Positions 55,578 through 63,869 of a DNA stretch of 64,000 bases are shown in pieces. Every line of letters begins with the position of its first letter. Position 1 is the first letter of the stretch. The position numbers were made by a program, and so were the translations under genes. Source of the stretch: Anaerolineae bacterium (lineage in GTDB: Bacteria > Chloroflexota > Anaerolineae > Promineifilales > Promineifilaceae); assembly GCA_020848035.1 (NCBI GenBank), contig JADLAX010000068.1, positions 41,688 to 105,687 of the forward strand, written 5' to 3'. Below the pieces are notes generated by a model. It searched no databases and was not told the origin of the DNA. It saw only the letters and a program-made list of their open reading frames with translations.

Positions 55578-58349
55578 CTAGGGGCCGGTCACCACCACAA
55601 GTTCTGGCTGGTTAGCGCCTTCGTCGGTGCTGAACGCGTTGCGCACGGTGCTGTTAGATACCAAAACCATGCTAAACGTGCCGTCACCGCTGATAGCGCT
55701 GGTCACATCAATTTCGATCCAACCGCCGCTTACCGAACTGACGCCGTTAATGACGCTGCCCACGGCCGGCGCGTTGCTGTAGTTGATACTGCCTTCGCTC
55801 CAGCTGTTGGTGGCCACCTGGGCCACGTCAAACGGGGCCGTGCCGCTGTTCAGATAGACACGCAGCGTTGCCTCGGCCACCGGGCCGTCCAGCCCGCTGA
55901 CGTTGAACTTCAGGTAGCTGCGGATCACGGGCGACGCGTCCGTGCTCATGCTGTTTGACGCGCCGTAGTTCACCGTGGGGCGGCTCGACAAGACCATCGC
56001 GTCATCGTTGGCGTTGAAGGTGAAGGTGCTGCCACCCGGCCCTGGGGTGTTGGTGGGGGTGGGCGGAACCGGGGTGTTGGTCGGGGTGGGGGTTGGCCCA
56101 CCGCCGCCCGCAAAGTCAACCACCAGTTCTGGGTCGTTGGCCCCTTCACGGCTGTGGAATTGGAGCAGGTTGGAATCGGCCGTATTCAGGCCAAAGCTCA
56201 CCAGGCCGTTGCCCGTGATGTAGCTGGTGACATCCACTTCTATGTAGCTGCCAGAGGAAATGGCACCGCTGTTGTTGATCACGCTGCCCAGCGCGGGCGC
56301 GTTGTTGTAATTAATGGTCGTTTCACCCCACGTGGTGTCGGCAACCTGGTGGACGCTGTAGCCTGTGCCGGAGGTGGACTGGCTGTACAGCCGCAAGGTG
56401 GCCTGGGTAACGCTGCCGGTTACGCCCTGCACGTTAAAGCGCAGGTAGCTGTTGATGTCTGGCGACGCATCAAGGCGCAGCGTGGCTACGTTGCCCTGGT
56501 TGGTCGTTGGCCGGGCGGCAAGAACCGAAGCATCAGCGACCGGATTCAGCGTAACGGAGCCGGTGCCTGGCCCTGGCGTGTTGGTGGGCGTGGGCGGAAC
56601 CGGGGTATTGGTCGGTGTTGGCGGAACGCCGGTGCTGGTGGGGGTTGGGGTGGGGCCGCCTGTGTTACAGGTGGCATAGCTCATAGAGGCAATGTAGGTG
56701 CCCCAACGGCCCTGGGTTGTGCCGGTGTTTTTGCTGTACTCGCCCAAATACCAGAAGGTTGTGCCATTGGGGTCGATGGTCATGCCGGTGTAGTCACCCC
56801 AGCGGCGTGGTGGGAAGGCTTCAAAGGAGGTATAGGTGATTTCACCAGCTTTGATCAACGTTTCAGCCTGCAACGTGTTAAGCGGGTCGGTGCCCTGACG
56901 TCCAGCGTAGTAAATCGACGGGAAGGTGCTGCTGCTGGAGCGGGTGTAGCCCACGGTCACGTCGTTACAGTGGTTTACGGCCAGATCCGGGTGGAAGCGG
57001 TGGGCGCCGGTGCTGGAGAGCACGCCTGCCTGCACAACCGTAGCCGTGGCCAGGTTAATCTGTGCCCAGCGGATACAATTTACGGTACCGCCACCTGGGT
57101 TACAGGCGATGGTCATGGTGGTCCAGCCGAAGCCGTTGCGGTATTCAAAGTCCAGGGGACGCCAGTCACCGGAATCAAGCGAGCCGCCACCCGATTGAAC
57201 GGCCGCGATGGGCAAGCCTGCGGTTATGCCGGTGGCGGTGTTGAGGTTGAAGGAACCAACGGCCGTAAACGTGTTAGTCCCAAATGGATCACTCCAGGCC
57301 CAAACGGTGTGGTTGGCCCCATCGTAACCCGTCTCGGTGACGATGTAATGCGGTCCGCTGGTGGGCCAGGTGCCGGTGCTCCAGCCGTGCAGGTTGAGCG
57401 GCTGAGGAGTGTCTTCGTTGCTGCCCAGGTTGCGCATGACGGAGGCTGCCGGTTGTCCGGCGTACATGGCCTGCTTGTCGAACGCCCACACGCGGGAATC
57501 CAGGAAAACGGACGTGAACATGTTCGCGCCCATGTAGATGGCATCGCGACCTACACCTGCGTGCGGATAATCAAAGAAGATGCTGGCGCTGCCGGTGGTG
57601 TAATGGTAAAGGTTCCAGCCGCCCGTCGGGTCGCCGGTTTGGGAAACAGCAATGCAGTAGCCCGTACCGTCGGCGTCGATGCCTAAAATGAAGCGGTCGG
57701 CCGATTCGTCGTAGATGGCATTGGGATCAAAAACACCGGTGCAGTTGGGGTTGGCCGACATGAAGCTGGCAAAGGTGGTGGGACCCACCAGGGAATTGCC
57801 GCTTTTGTCGTAGATTTCCAGGGCCACGTTCACCACGGCGATGATGTGGTTGGGGCCAACCGCCAGTTCTGGATCGGGCGGCACGTTGCCACCGCCAGGA
57901 CCACAACATTCGTTATAGTCCATGCTGGTGAAGTTGACGCCCAGAGAGGGGGTGAGGGGGTTGGGGCCGTTGGGCTCCTGAATGGCCTGGCTGGGCAGCA
58001 GCTGGTTAGACGCTTCGCGCAGCTCGGCAATTTTGGCGGCACTGACGATGCTATCTTGTTCAAACAGGTCGATTTCACCGCGTTCCCAGCGCGCCAGCTG
58101 GTTATCGGGGTCCAGCTGACCGGCCGGAACATCACGCAGGTTCACGGTGTAGGGGACGGACATTTGCGAGACGGGTACCGCCTGATCGCCCGCTTCGACA
58201 ATGCCGCTGCCAGCCGGGGCAAATGCCTGGATGGCTTCCTGTCGGCTGACAGATTCAGGTGCGGGGCCGGCCGTCAGGCCAACCAACCAAACACCTGCAC
58301 CAATCACCAGCAGGGGTAAGATGATTCGAGAAATATTACGAAACAACAT
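55578..58349 (-). CDS. Large secreted protein with two C-terminal DNRLRE modules
   Basis: From the ATG at 58349 with AGGAGG upstream, 923 residues. Signal segment about 8-26. The N-terminal part (about 105-580) shows repeated beta-strand units (PPDPELAVGPNHIIAVVNVA; DESADRFILGIDADGTGYCI; DVTVGYTRSSSSTFPSIYYA), as in propeller or sialidase-like folds, but I cannot name the family. Two DNRLRE modules (about 610-745 and 785-923) follow, joined by Pro/Thr/Asn linkers. They are close in sequence to those of the adjacent protease, pointing to shared descent. Probably exported and surface- or matrix-bound. Confidence 0.8.
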   Translation of the reverse strand: MLFRNISRIILPLLVIGAGVWLVGLTAGPAPESVSRQEAIQAFAPAGSGIVEAGDQAVPVSQMSVPYTVNLRDVPAGQLDPDNQLARWERGEIDLFEQDSIVSAAKIAELREASNQLLPSQAIQEPNGPNPLTPSLGVNFTSMDYNECCGPGGGNVPPDPELAVGPNHIIAVVNVALEIYDKSGNSLVGPTTFASFMSANPNCTGVFDPNAIYDESADRFILGIDADGTGYCIAVSQTGDPTGGWNLYHYTTGSASIFFDYPHAGVGRDAIYMGANMFTSVFLDSRVWAFDKQAMYAGQPAASVMRNLGSNEDTPQPLNLHGWSTGTWPTSGPHYIVTETGYDGANHTVWAWSDPFGTNTFTAVGSFNLNTATGITAGLPIAAVQSGGGSLDSGDWRPLDFEYRNGFGWTTMTIACNPGGGTVNCIRWAQINLATATVVQAGVLSSTGAHRFHPDLAVNHCNDVTVGYTRSSSSTFPSIYYAGRQGTDPLNTLQAETLIKAGEITYTSFEAFPPRRWGDYTGMTIDPNGTTFWYLGEYSKNTGTTQGRWGTYIASMSYATCNTGGPTPTPTSTGVPPTPTNTPVPPTPTNTPGPGTGSVTLNPVADASVLAARPTTNQGNVATLRLDASPDINSYLRFNVQGVTGSVTQATLRLYSQSTSGTGYSVHQVADTTWGETTINYNNAPALGSVINNSGAISSGSYIEVDVTSYITGNGLVSFGLNTADSNLLQFHSREGANDPELVVDFAGGGGPTPTPTNTPVPPTPTNTPGPGGSTFTFNANDDAMVLSSRPTVNYGASNSMSTDASPVIRSYLKFNVSGLDGPVAEATLRVYLNSGTAPFDVAQVATNSWSEGSINYSNAPAVGSVINGVSSVSGGWIEIDVTSAISGDGTFSMVLVSNSTVRNAFSTDEGANQPELVVVTGP

Positions 58350-58572
58350 ATGGCCTCCTAAAGAAGTGAGTATGGGGTTTTTCCACAAACCAGGGCGGCA
58401 CTTGGGGCAAGCGCCATCACCTGTTGGTTTGTGCTGAGTCACTTTTGTTGATCGGGTGGCCGGTTGACGGCCGTTTCCACTCTAGTTTTTCCCTACAACA
58501 ACCTGTAAAAAACGAAGGTATTTTATTGGATAGGGATTGAGGTGTTTCTTACGTTTTCGTTCCAAACAAAAA

Positions 58573-58604
58573 CAGAGCGCTCTACCGCAAGGGAAGAGGC
58601 TCTG
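58573..58604 (-). terminator. Hairpin terminator downstream of the TPR gene
   Basis: On the minus strand CAGAGC-TCT pairs with AGA-GCTCTG (imperfect), followed by a T-rich run. It lies about 100 bp past the stop of the 58706 gene. The rest of 58350-58705 is AT-rich and contains no gene. Confidence 0.7.
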
Positions 58605-58705
58605 CTCATCGTTTGTTTATAAAAAAAGTTGTAAATCGCCACGCGCGCTCGGACCGTAATTGTTAGAGTGAATGCTGTGATGCCCGATAAAGATGTCTCA
58701 TTATA

Positions 58706-59353
58706 CTAACTAAGGAGGAGATAAGCCAACAGGACAATGACGACGATGGCCAGGAGGACCAGCAGTCCCAAAACGACGTTGAGGCCCTGGGTATTTTGCC
58801 GGGCTTGGCGGGCTGGTTTGGCGGCACTGGGTTTGGCGGTTTTAGCGGGCTGGGTTTTGGCGGGGGCGACGGCCGTTTTGCCCACAACCGTCATGGGTTC
58901 ATCGGGCGCTGCGATGGAATCAGGGACAGCGGGCTCTTTGAGCCAGTCGGGAAGCGTGTTGTTGGGAACGGCCGTTTCGCTGACCTTTTGTACCACCGGG
59001 GCCGCCGCAAAGTCGCCCGATTCGCTTACCAGCCACTCGGGCAGCGCGTCGGTTTCGGACTGCTCCAGAACGTCCAGCGGCTGGTCGGAGACATAGCTAG
59101 AAGTTGGGGCCAACTGTCCAGACGCTTCCAGCAGGGCCAACTGGTCTCTGGCTTTTTCATGATTGGGGTTCAAGGCCAATGTCTTGCCTAAATAGGCCGC
59201 CTGCTTCTGGGGCGAATCTACCAGCAGACTGAGCAAATACCACCCCTGAACCTGCGTCGGATCTTCATCCAGCAGCACGGTCAGCTGCTGCTGCGCTTCA
59301 CGTTTATTTCCAGTTCGTACGGCGGCAATTGCTTCTTTGAGTTTGTCGTCCAT
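58706..59353 (-). CDS. TPR-like protein with C-terminal membrane anchor
   Basis: From the ATG at 59353, 215 residues. Two or three TPR-like helical hairpins (about 1-75: AIAAVRTGNKREAQQQLTVL, GWYLLSLLVDSPQKQ, ALNPNHEKARDQL), a long low-complexity Pro/Ala/Lys linker containing two PEWL/PDWL motifs, and a single C-terminal membrane helix (about 193-214). The bulk is therefore cytoplasmic. Similar tail-anchored TPR proteins occur in Chloroflexota. No known partner. Confidence 0.75.
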   Translation of the reverse strand: MDDKLKEAIAAVRTGNKREAQQQLTVLLDEDPTQVQGWYLLSLLVDSPQKQAAYLGKTLALNPNHEKARDQLALLEASGQLAPTSSYVSDQPLDVLEQSETDALPEWLVSESGDFAAAPVVQKVSETAVPNNTLPDWLKEPAVPDSIAAPDEPMTVVGKTAVAPAKTQPAKTAKPSAAKPARQARQNTQGLNVVLGLLVLLAIVVIVLLAYLLLS

Positions 59354-59458
59354 AGCACCCATCCTTCTGAGCCAAACAAGTGGCACCATTTACATAACAA
59401 TACCAGTTATCAAAACATTGTAGCATGGCTTGTCAAAAATTTCGAGGGGCCAAATTTC

Positions 59459-60151
59459 TTAACCGGTGGGCCGGTTTTGCAGGTGAGTAAGGGTGGGGCA
59501 GGGGTAGTGAAGATGGGCTTGTTGAACGGCCGTCAACGCCCATCGCGTCGGCAAACCAGCCAATCCCAGGAACTGCTCCAGAGCAACGATAAGATCGCAT
59601 ACCGGCAGCCCCATCACATTGCAGTAACAGCCCGCCAGGTTGGCCACCGGCTGGAACCCAGGATGCTGAATGGCGTACGCACCTGCTTTGTCCAGCGGAT
59701 CGCCCGTGGCAACGTAGGCATCAATTTCCGCGTTGGAGTAGGGGCGCATGGTGACAACGGCCGTACTAACACCTTGGTATTCACGGCCGTTTACCGGGTT
59801 TAACAACACAAACCCCGTATGCACTTCATGCTGCCGATTGGCCAACCGCTTCAGCATGGTCCGTGCCTCGGCATCGTTGGCTGGCTTGTTCAACATTTCC
59901 CCGGCAAAAGCCACTGTTGTATCGGCAGCCAGAATGAGCGTATGCGGTGAGAGCGGCGTGCCCACCAACTGCTCGGCAATATGTGTCGATTTCAGCCGCG
60001 CCGTTTGCACCACGTTCACTGCCGGATCCGCATCCGTGACGCTGTCTTCGTCCACGTCGGCCACCATCACCCGATAAGGAAAGCCCAGCAGCTGAATCAA
60101 CTCGCGGCGGCGTGGTGATTGTGACGCCAAAATAAATTCAATGGTCATCAT
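59459..60151 (-). CDS. maf: Maf-family nucleoside triphosphate pyrophosphatase
   Basis: From ATG at 60151 (a second ATG follows at once), 230 residues; the usual length is about 190-210, and the extra residues are at the C-terminus. Family motifs: ILASQSPRRRELIQLLGF, ILAADTTVAF, NKPANDAEARTMLKRL, VHTGFVLL, and DKAGAYAIQHPG. Maf proteins hydrolyse dTTP/UTP or modified nucleotides and prevent their incorporation. It lies downstream of rplL, separated by a terminator, where rpoB would stand in many genomes. Confidence 0.93.
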   Translation of the reverse strand: MMTIEFILASQSPRRRELIQLLGFPYRVMVADVDEDSVTDADPAVNVVQTARLKSTHIAEQLVGTPLSPHTLILAADTTVAFAGEMLNKPANDAEARTMLKRLANRQHEVHTGFVLLNPVNGREYQGVSTAVVTMRPYSNAEIDAYVATGDPLDKAGAYAIQHPGFQPVANLAGCYCNVMGLPVCDLIVALEQFLGLAGLPTRWALTAVQQAHLHYPCPTLTHLQNRPTG

Positions 60152-60166
60152 TGTGCCGGAAAGAAA

Positions 60167-60197
60167 AAAGGCTAGCCCCAATTGGCACTAGCCTTTT
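60167..60197 (-). terminator. Terminator of the rplJ-rplL unit
   Basis: AAAAGGCTAG pairs with CTAGCCTTTT, with A/T runs on both sides. It lies 24 bp past the rplL stop. Confidence 0.9.
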
Positions 60198-60220
60198 AAT
60201 CTTATTGTTCGAAGCAAAAG

Positions 60221-60607
60221 TTACTTCAGTTCGACAACGGCGCCAGCTTCTTCCAGCTTCTTCTTGGCGTCTTCGGCAACTTCTTTGCTGACACCTTCCA
60301 TGATGGTGCCGAGGTTGTCTACGACGTCTTTGGCCTCTTTCAGCCCCAAAGCGGTCAAAGCGCGGACCTCTTTAATGACGTTGATTTTCTTCGGGCCAAC
60401 GTCTTTCAAAACAACGTTGAACTCGGTCTGTTCTTCAACAGCTTCAGCTTCGGCTGCGCCACCACCGGCCATGCCGGGCATCATAGCCATAGCCATCGGA
60501 GCAGCGGCGCTAACGCCCCACTTCTCTTCCAGCATTTTGGTCAGTTCAGCAGCTTCCAACAGGGTCAGGCTGCTCAGTTCATCTACAATTTTTGCTAAAT
60601 CGGCCAC
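60221..60607 (-). CDS. rplL: 50S ribosomal protein L7/L12
   Basis: 128 residues. N-terminal dimerisation helices (DLAKIVDELSSLTLLEAAEL), a flexible Ala/Met/Gly hinge (about 37-52), and the conserved C-terminal domain (EFNVVLKDVGPKKINVIKEV, TALGLKEAKDVVD). It forms the ribosomal stalk on L10 and recruits translation GTPases. Codon use and composition are moderate in GC and no ACGGCCGT is present. Confidence 0.97.
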   Translation of the reverse strand: MADLAKIVDELSSLTLLEAAELTKMLEEKWGVSAAAPMAMAMMPGMAGGGAAEAEAVEEQTEFNVVLKDVGPKKINVIKEVRALTALGLKEAKDVVDNLGTIMEGVSKEVAEDAKKKLEEAGAVVELK

Positions 60608-60659
60608 TTTAAATATCCTCCGAAAATTTTATTTATTTAAACAAATGATTTGGTGGGGT

Positions 60660-61199
60660 TTATGCCGCTTCGGCTGCCCCTTCTTCTTTCTTCGCGTATG
60701 CATCAACCACGTTCACAACCTGGCGCACACCACTGGCCACAACCGAGGCCACGTTGCGTGCTGGGGCACTGATAACGCCCACAAGCTGCGCCCGTAATTG
60801 ATCCAGACTCGGCAGTTTCGCCAGAGCTTCAATCTGCTGCGCCGAGACAAACTCATTGCCCAGGAAACCACCCCGTAAGGTAACTTTTTCTTCTTCCTTG
60901 GCAAAATCAACCAACACTTTGGCCAGGGCGGGCGCTTCTTTCAGCGCAAACCCGGTTGCCAGCTGACCTTCCAGAAACTTCGCCGGAACCTTTTTGTTTG
61001 ATTTTTCCAGGGCGATTTTGAACAGCGTGTTTTTGGTAACGTGCAGGGTGCCGTCCGCGTCATACACTCTATCGCGCAGGGCATTCATCCGCTTGACGTT
61101 CATGCCGCTGTATTCGGCCAGGAAAATGGCGCGGCTGTTCTCGATGAGCTCATCATATTGGGCGAGCAGTTCTTCTTTACGTGTTTTTGTAATTGCCAA
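60660..61199 (-). CDS. rplJ: 50S ribosomal protein L10
   Basis: 179 residues with a strong AAGGAGGTGAAA site upstream. The N-terminal RNA-binding domain (TRKEELLAQYDELIENSRAI) and the C-terminal helix that binds L12 are present. It anchors L12 dimers on 23S rRNA. A structured leader precedes it. The spacing of 52 bp to rplL fits co-transcription. Confidence 0.96.
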   Translation of the reverse strand: MAITKTRKEELLAQYDELIENSRAIFLAEYSGMNVKRMNALRDRVYDADGTLHVTKNTLFKIALEKSNKKVPAKFLEGQLATGFALKEAPALAKVLVDFAKEEEKVTLRGGFLGNEFVSAQQIEALAKLPSLDQLRAQLVGVISAPARNVASVVASGVRQVVNVVDAYAKKEEGAAEAA

Positions 61200-61420
61200 A
61201 CTGTTTCACCTCCTTTGAGTGAAATAAAAAAATCCTCATGCCAGTGAGCATGAGGATTTTGCAGTCAGGACAAATCAAGAACGCTGGCCAACGTAATGTT
61301 TACTGGCAGCGAAATTGTTTAGAACGTTTTGCGTGTCCCCACCTCGGCTGGCGTTTTTAATACGATTGAATCGTAACCAACTGTCTTCAGTAGAACAGTG
61401 CAGTTTAGATGTAGTTTTTA
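61200..61420 (-). promoter_or_regulatory. Ribosomal protein L10 leader
   Basis: The 235-nt gap between rplA and rplJ contains, on the minus strand, CTGAAGACAGTTGG and GCCAGCCGAGGT words like those of the L10 leader RNA, to which L10(L12)4 binds to repress its own synthesis, and an intrinsic terminator immediately before rplJ. Boundaries are approximate. Confidence 0.7.
61229..61260 (-). terminator. Attenuator hairpin before rplJ
   Basis: AAAATCCTCATGC pairs with GCATGAGGATTTT and is followed by a T run, ending 30 nt before the rplJ start. Position and shape fit a transcription attenuator in the L10 leader. Confidence 0.85.
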
Positions 61421-61434
61421 ATCAGCCGCTATTT

Positions 61435-62136
61435 TTACGCCAAAGCTTCGTTTGTGTCAAGGCGAATGCCAGGACCCATGGTGTTGGCCAGAACAATGCG
61501 ATGAATGTAGGTGCCCTTTACGGCGGCGGGACGGGCCCGCTTTACGGCGTCCAACAGGTAGTTCAGGTTATCCGTAAGCTGTTCCGGCGTAAAGCTGGCC
61601 TTGCCGATGGGGGCATGAATGTTGGCCGTTCTATCAACACGGAACTCTACACGACCGGCTTTGGATTCCTGGATCAGGCGGGGCAGGTCGGCACCCGGGG
61701 CAACGGTACCGGCGCGGGGGTTAGGCATAAGGCCACGCGGACCCAGCACACGCCCCAAACGGCCGACTTTACCCATCATGCTCGGTACGGCAATGGCGAC
61801 GTCAAATTCGGTCCAACCGTCCTGAATGCGCTTAATGGTTTCGTCATCAGCGATGTAGTCGGCGCCAGCTTCTTCGGCCAAGCGGGCGTCTTCACCTTCA
61901 GCAAAGACAAGCACGCGCACGGTTTTACCCAGGCCGTGGGGCAGGTTGACCACTTCACGCACCTGTTGGTCGGCATGACGGGGGTCCACCCCCAGCCGCA
62001 TGTGCACTTCGACGGTGGGGTCAAACTTGGTAACGGCCGTTTCCTTAATCAACTTCACAGCCTCAGCCCGAGAATACAACTTGTCCCGGTCAACTTTAGC
62101 TGCGGCTTCCAAATATTTACGTCCTCGTTTTGGCAT
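61435..62136 (-). CDS. rplA: 50S ribosomal protein L1
   Basis: 233 residues, the usual length. MPKRGRKYLEAAAKVD opens the protein, with VEVHMRLGVDPRHADQQVR, GLMPNPRAGTV, and a closing domain of rRNA-binding strands. L1 binds 23S rRNA at the stalk for E-site tRNA exit and also represses its own operon. It follows rplK by 50 bp. Confidence 0.97.
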   Translation of the reverse strand: MPKRGRKYLEAAAKVDRDKLYSRAEAVKLIKETAVTKFDPTVEVHMRLGVDPRHADQQVREVVNLPHGLGKTVRVLVFAEGEDARLAEEAGADYIADDETIKRIQDGWTEFDVAIAVPSMMGKVGRLGRVLGPRGLMPNPRAGTVAPGADLPRLIQESKAGRVEFRVDRTANIHAPIGKASFTPEQLTDNLNYLLDAVKRARPAAVKGTYIHRIVLANTMGPGIRLDTNEALA

Positions 62137-62186
62137 CTTAACTCCTTGTGGTTTTAGCGAACCCGGTCAGGTTCTCCCACGATAAC

Positions 62187-62612
62187 TTAGTCAGAAATGT
62201 TAATGCCCATGCTGCGCGCCGTGCCAGAAATAATCTTCATGGCGGCATCCATGTCGCGGGCATTCAAATCTTTCATTTTAATTTCAGCAATTTCCCGCAG
62301 CTGTGCTGTGGTCACCGTGCCCACCTTGTCGCGATTCGGCACAGAAGAGCCACCACGAATGTTGGCGGCTTTTTTCAGCAAGTCGGTGGCCGGTGGGGTT
62401 TTGAGAATAAAGGTGAAGCTGCCGTCTTGGAAAACAGTGACTTCAACCGGAACCACCTGCCCAACCTGGGTAGACGTTTTTGCATTGTATTCCTTGCAAA
62501 ACTGCATCAGGTTGATGCCGTGCGGACCCAAAGCTGTACCAACCGGGGGGGCTGGGTTAGCCTTACCCCCATTAATCTGAATCTTTACAACTGCTTTGAT
62601 CTTTTTAGCCAT
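62187..62612 (-). CDS. rplK: 50S ribosomal protein L11
   Basis: 141 residues, full length. Conserved segments KIQINGGKANPAPPVGTALG, PHGINLMQFCKEYNA, and the C-terminal KIISGTARSMGINI. It binds the GTPase-associated centre of 23S rRNA. It is preceded by a hairpin separating it from nusG and followed by rplA. Confidence 0.97.
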   Translation of the reverse strand: MAKKIKAVVKIQINGGKANPAPPVGTALGPHGINLMQFCKEYNAKTSTQVGQVVPVEVTVFQDGSFTFILKTPPATDLLKKAANIRGGSSVPNRDKVGTVTTAQLREIAEIKMKDLNARDMDAAMKIISGTARSMGINISD

Positions 62613-62674
62613 ATTACCTCCGTGGAGTCCAAACGCCTGTACTCAGGCTCCTCCAGAAATCAAACAACAAAATA

Positions 62675-62712
62675 CGAAGGCAGCCTTTGTGCCAGGCACA
62701 AGTCCACCTTCG
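62675..62712 (-). terminator. Hairpin between nusG and rplK
   Basis: On the minus strand CGAAGG pairs with CCTTCG and CTTGTGCC with GGCACAA, followed by TATTTTG. It may terminate partly, or control read-through into the ribosomal genes. Confidence 0.7.
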
Positions 62713-62724
62713 TGAAGTTAACGT

Positions 62725-63351
62725 TTATACTTTTTCTACGTGCAAAAAATCGAGCTCAACCGGGGTTTCGCGGCCAAAGAAGGAGACCATGACCCGAACC
62801 TTGGCGCGATCGGCGTCAATTTCAGAGACGGAACCAATGAAGTCGGCAAATGGGCCGGTGCCAATGCGCACTTTCTCGCCAATTTGGAAGTCAAACTTCA
62901 CCTTAGGCGCTTCGGCTTCCATGCGGTTCATAATTTTGGCGACTTCTTCTGGGCGCAGGGGGGTGGGCTCGTTGCCCATGCCCACAAAGCCAGTTACACC
63001 GGGCGTGTTGCGCACGACGTACCAGGAATCTTCATCCAGCAGCATCTGAACCAAAATATAGCCAGGGAAGACGCGGCGCTCGACAGTGCGGCGTTTGCCG
63101 TCTTTAATTTCAATTTCTTCTTCGGTAGGAATGACCACATCAAAGATTTTGCCCTGCATCCCCATCGTTTCGATGCGTTGTTCGATGCTGTGGCGCACTT
63201 TGTTTTCATAACCAGAATAGCAGTGCACAACATACCAGGCACGGCCGTCATCAGGAATGAAGCTGCTCGATTCACTACCGGCCGACAAAGAAGATTTTCC
63301 AGTGGCAACTTTTTCTGTCATATCTTCCTTATCTTCATATTCATTACTCAT
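62725..63351 (-). CDS. nusG: Transcription termination/antitermination protein NusG
   Basis: From the ATG at 63351, 208 residues. A Glu/Ser-rich extension of about 35 residues precedes the NGN domain (RAWYVVHCYSGYENKVRHSI, FPGYILVQMLLDEDSWYVVR, GVTGFVG), and a KOW domain closes it (GEKVRIGTGPFADFIGSVSE). NusG binds RNA polymerase and couples transcription with translation or Rho. It is encoded directly after secE, the universal arrangement. Confidence 0.97.
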   Translation of the reverse strand: MSNEYEDKEDMTEKVATGKSSLSAGSESSSFIPDDGRAWYVVHCYSGYENKVRHSIEQRIETMGMQGKIFDVVIPTEEEIEIKDGKRRTVERRVFPGYILVQMLLDEDSWYVVRNTPGVTGFVGMGNEPTPLRPEEVAKIMNRMEAEAPKVKFDFQIGEKVRIGTGPFADFIGSVSEIDADRAKVRVMVSFFGRETPVELDFLHVEKV

Positions 63352-63389
63352 TTGCAATCTCGCTTGTTACTTTCAGCCATATTGCTCAG

Positions 63390-63632
63390 TTACCCAAGTC
63401 CGATGAGCTGTTCAATAAGTAACTGAATAACATTTGAGAACAGTAAATCAAAGACCCACAAGAAAATAGCGAACGCAATCGTCACACCAATCACAATTGC
63501 GGTTAAGCGCTGTGATTCTTCTCGGGTTGGCCAGGTCACCTTTCGCAGCTCACCACGAGTTTCCTTCCAGTATTTGGTTACCGGATTAGGTTGATTGGCA
63601 GTTTTTTCTGTCACCGTTGTTTTCCCTTCCAT
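63390..63632 (-). CDS. secE: Preprotein translocase subunit SecE
   Basis: 80 residues, the short single-helix bacterial form. The motif WKETRGELRKVTWPTREE precedes one membrane helix (about 45-68). It clamps the SecYEG channel. It lies between tRNA-Trp and nusG. No rpmG (L33) gene separates it from the tRNA, unlike in many bacteria. Confidence 0.95.
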   Translation of the reverse strand: MEGKTTVTEKTANQPNPVTKYWKETRGELRKVTWPTREESQRLTAIVIGVTIAFAIFLWVFDLLFSNVIQLLIEQLIGLG

Positions 63633-63700
63633 TCAGAAGTCAGCTATCGTGGCGTCAGCTTTTCTTTTGCCAGTTTAAACAGCTGCTTTTTACAAAAATT

Positions 63701-63732
63701 ACCTCCAGAGGCCCTTGTTGGTCTCTGGAGGT
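63701..63732 (-). terminator. Terminator after tRNA-Trp
   Basis: On the minus strand ACCTCCAGAG pairs with CTCTGGAGGT, followed by AATTTTTG. It lies 9 bp past the tRNA end. Confidence 0.85.
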
Positions 63733-63741
63733 TGTTGATAG

Positions 63742-63814
63742 CAGGGGGTGCAGGAATCGAACCCGCAGCCTACGGTTTTGGAGACCGTCGCTCTGCCAAT
63801 TGAGCTAACCCCCT
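63742..63814 (-). tRNA. trnW: tRNA-Trp (anticodon CCA)
   Basis: Minus-strand cloverleaf of 73 nt. Acceptor AGGGGGT pairs with ACCCCCT; the anticodon stem-loop is GACGGTCTCCAAAACCGT with CCA in the loop; the T arm contains GGTTCGAATCC. The discriminator base is G, as for bacterial tRNA-Trp, and CCA is not encoded. It sits between tuf and secE, a common place for this tRNA. Confidence 0.97.
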
Positions 63815-63824
63815 AAAGGAAACG

Positions 63825-63853
63825 TGGGGCATGCGGTAAAGCTACATGCCCCA
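63825..63853 (-). terminator. Hairpin after tuf
   Basis: TGGGGCATG pairs with CATGCCCCA around an 11-nt loop, between the tuf stop and tRNA-Trp. No strong T run follows, so it may be a processing site or a weak terminator. Confidence 0.65.
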
Positions 63854-63869
63854 TTATACACTAAAATTT

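Noticed and set aside
52605..57686. Long plus-strand frames (382 and 510 codons) opposite the DNRLRE proteins
   Set aside because: Val/Gly-rich antisense of Pro/Thr linkers and beta modules; no credible protein.
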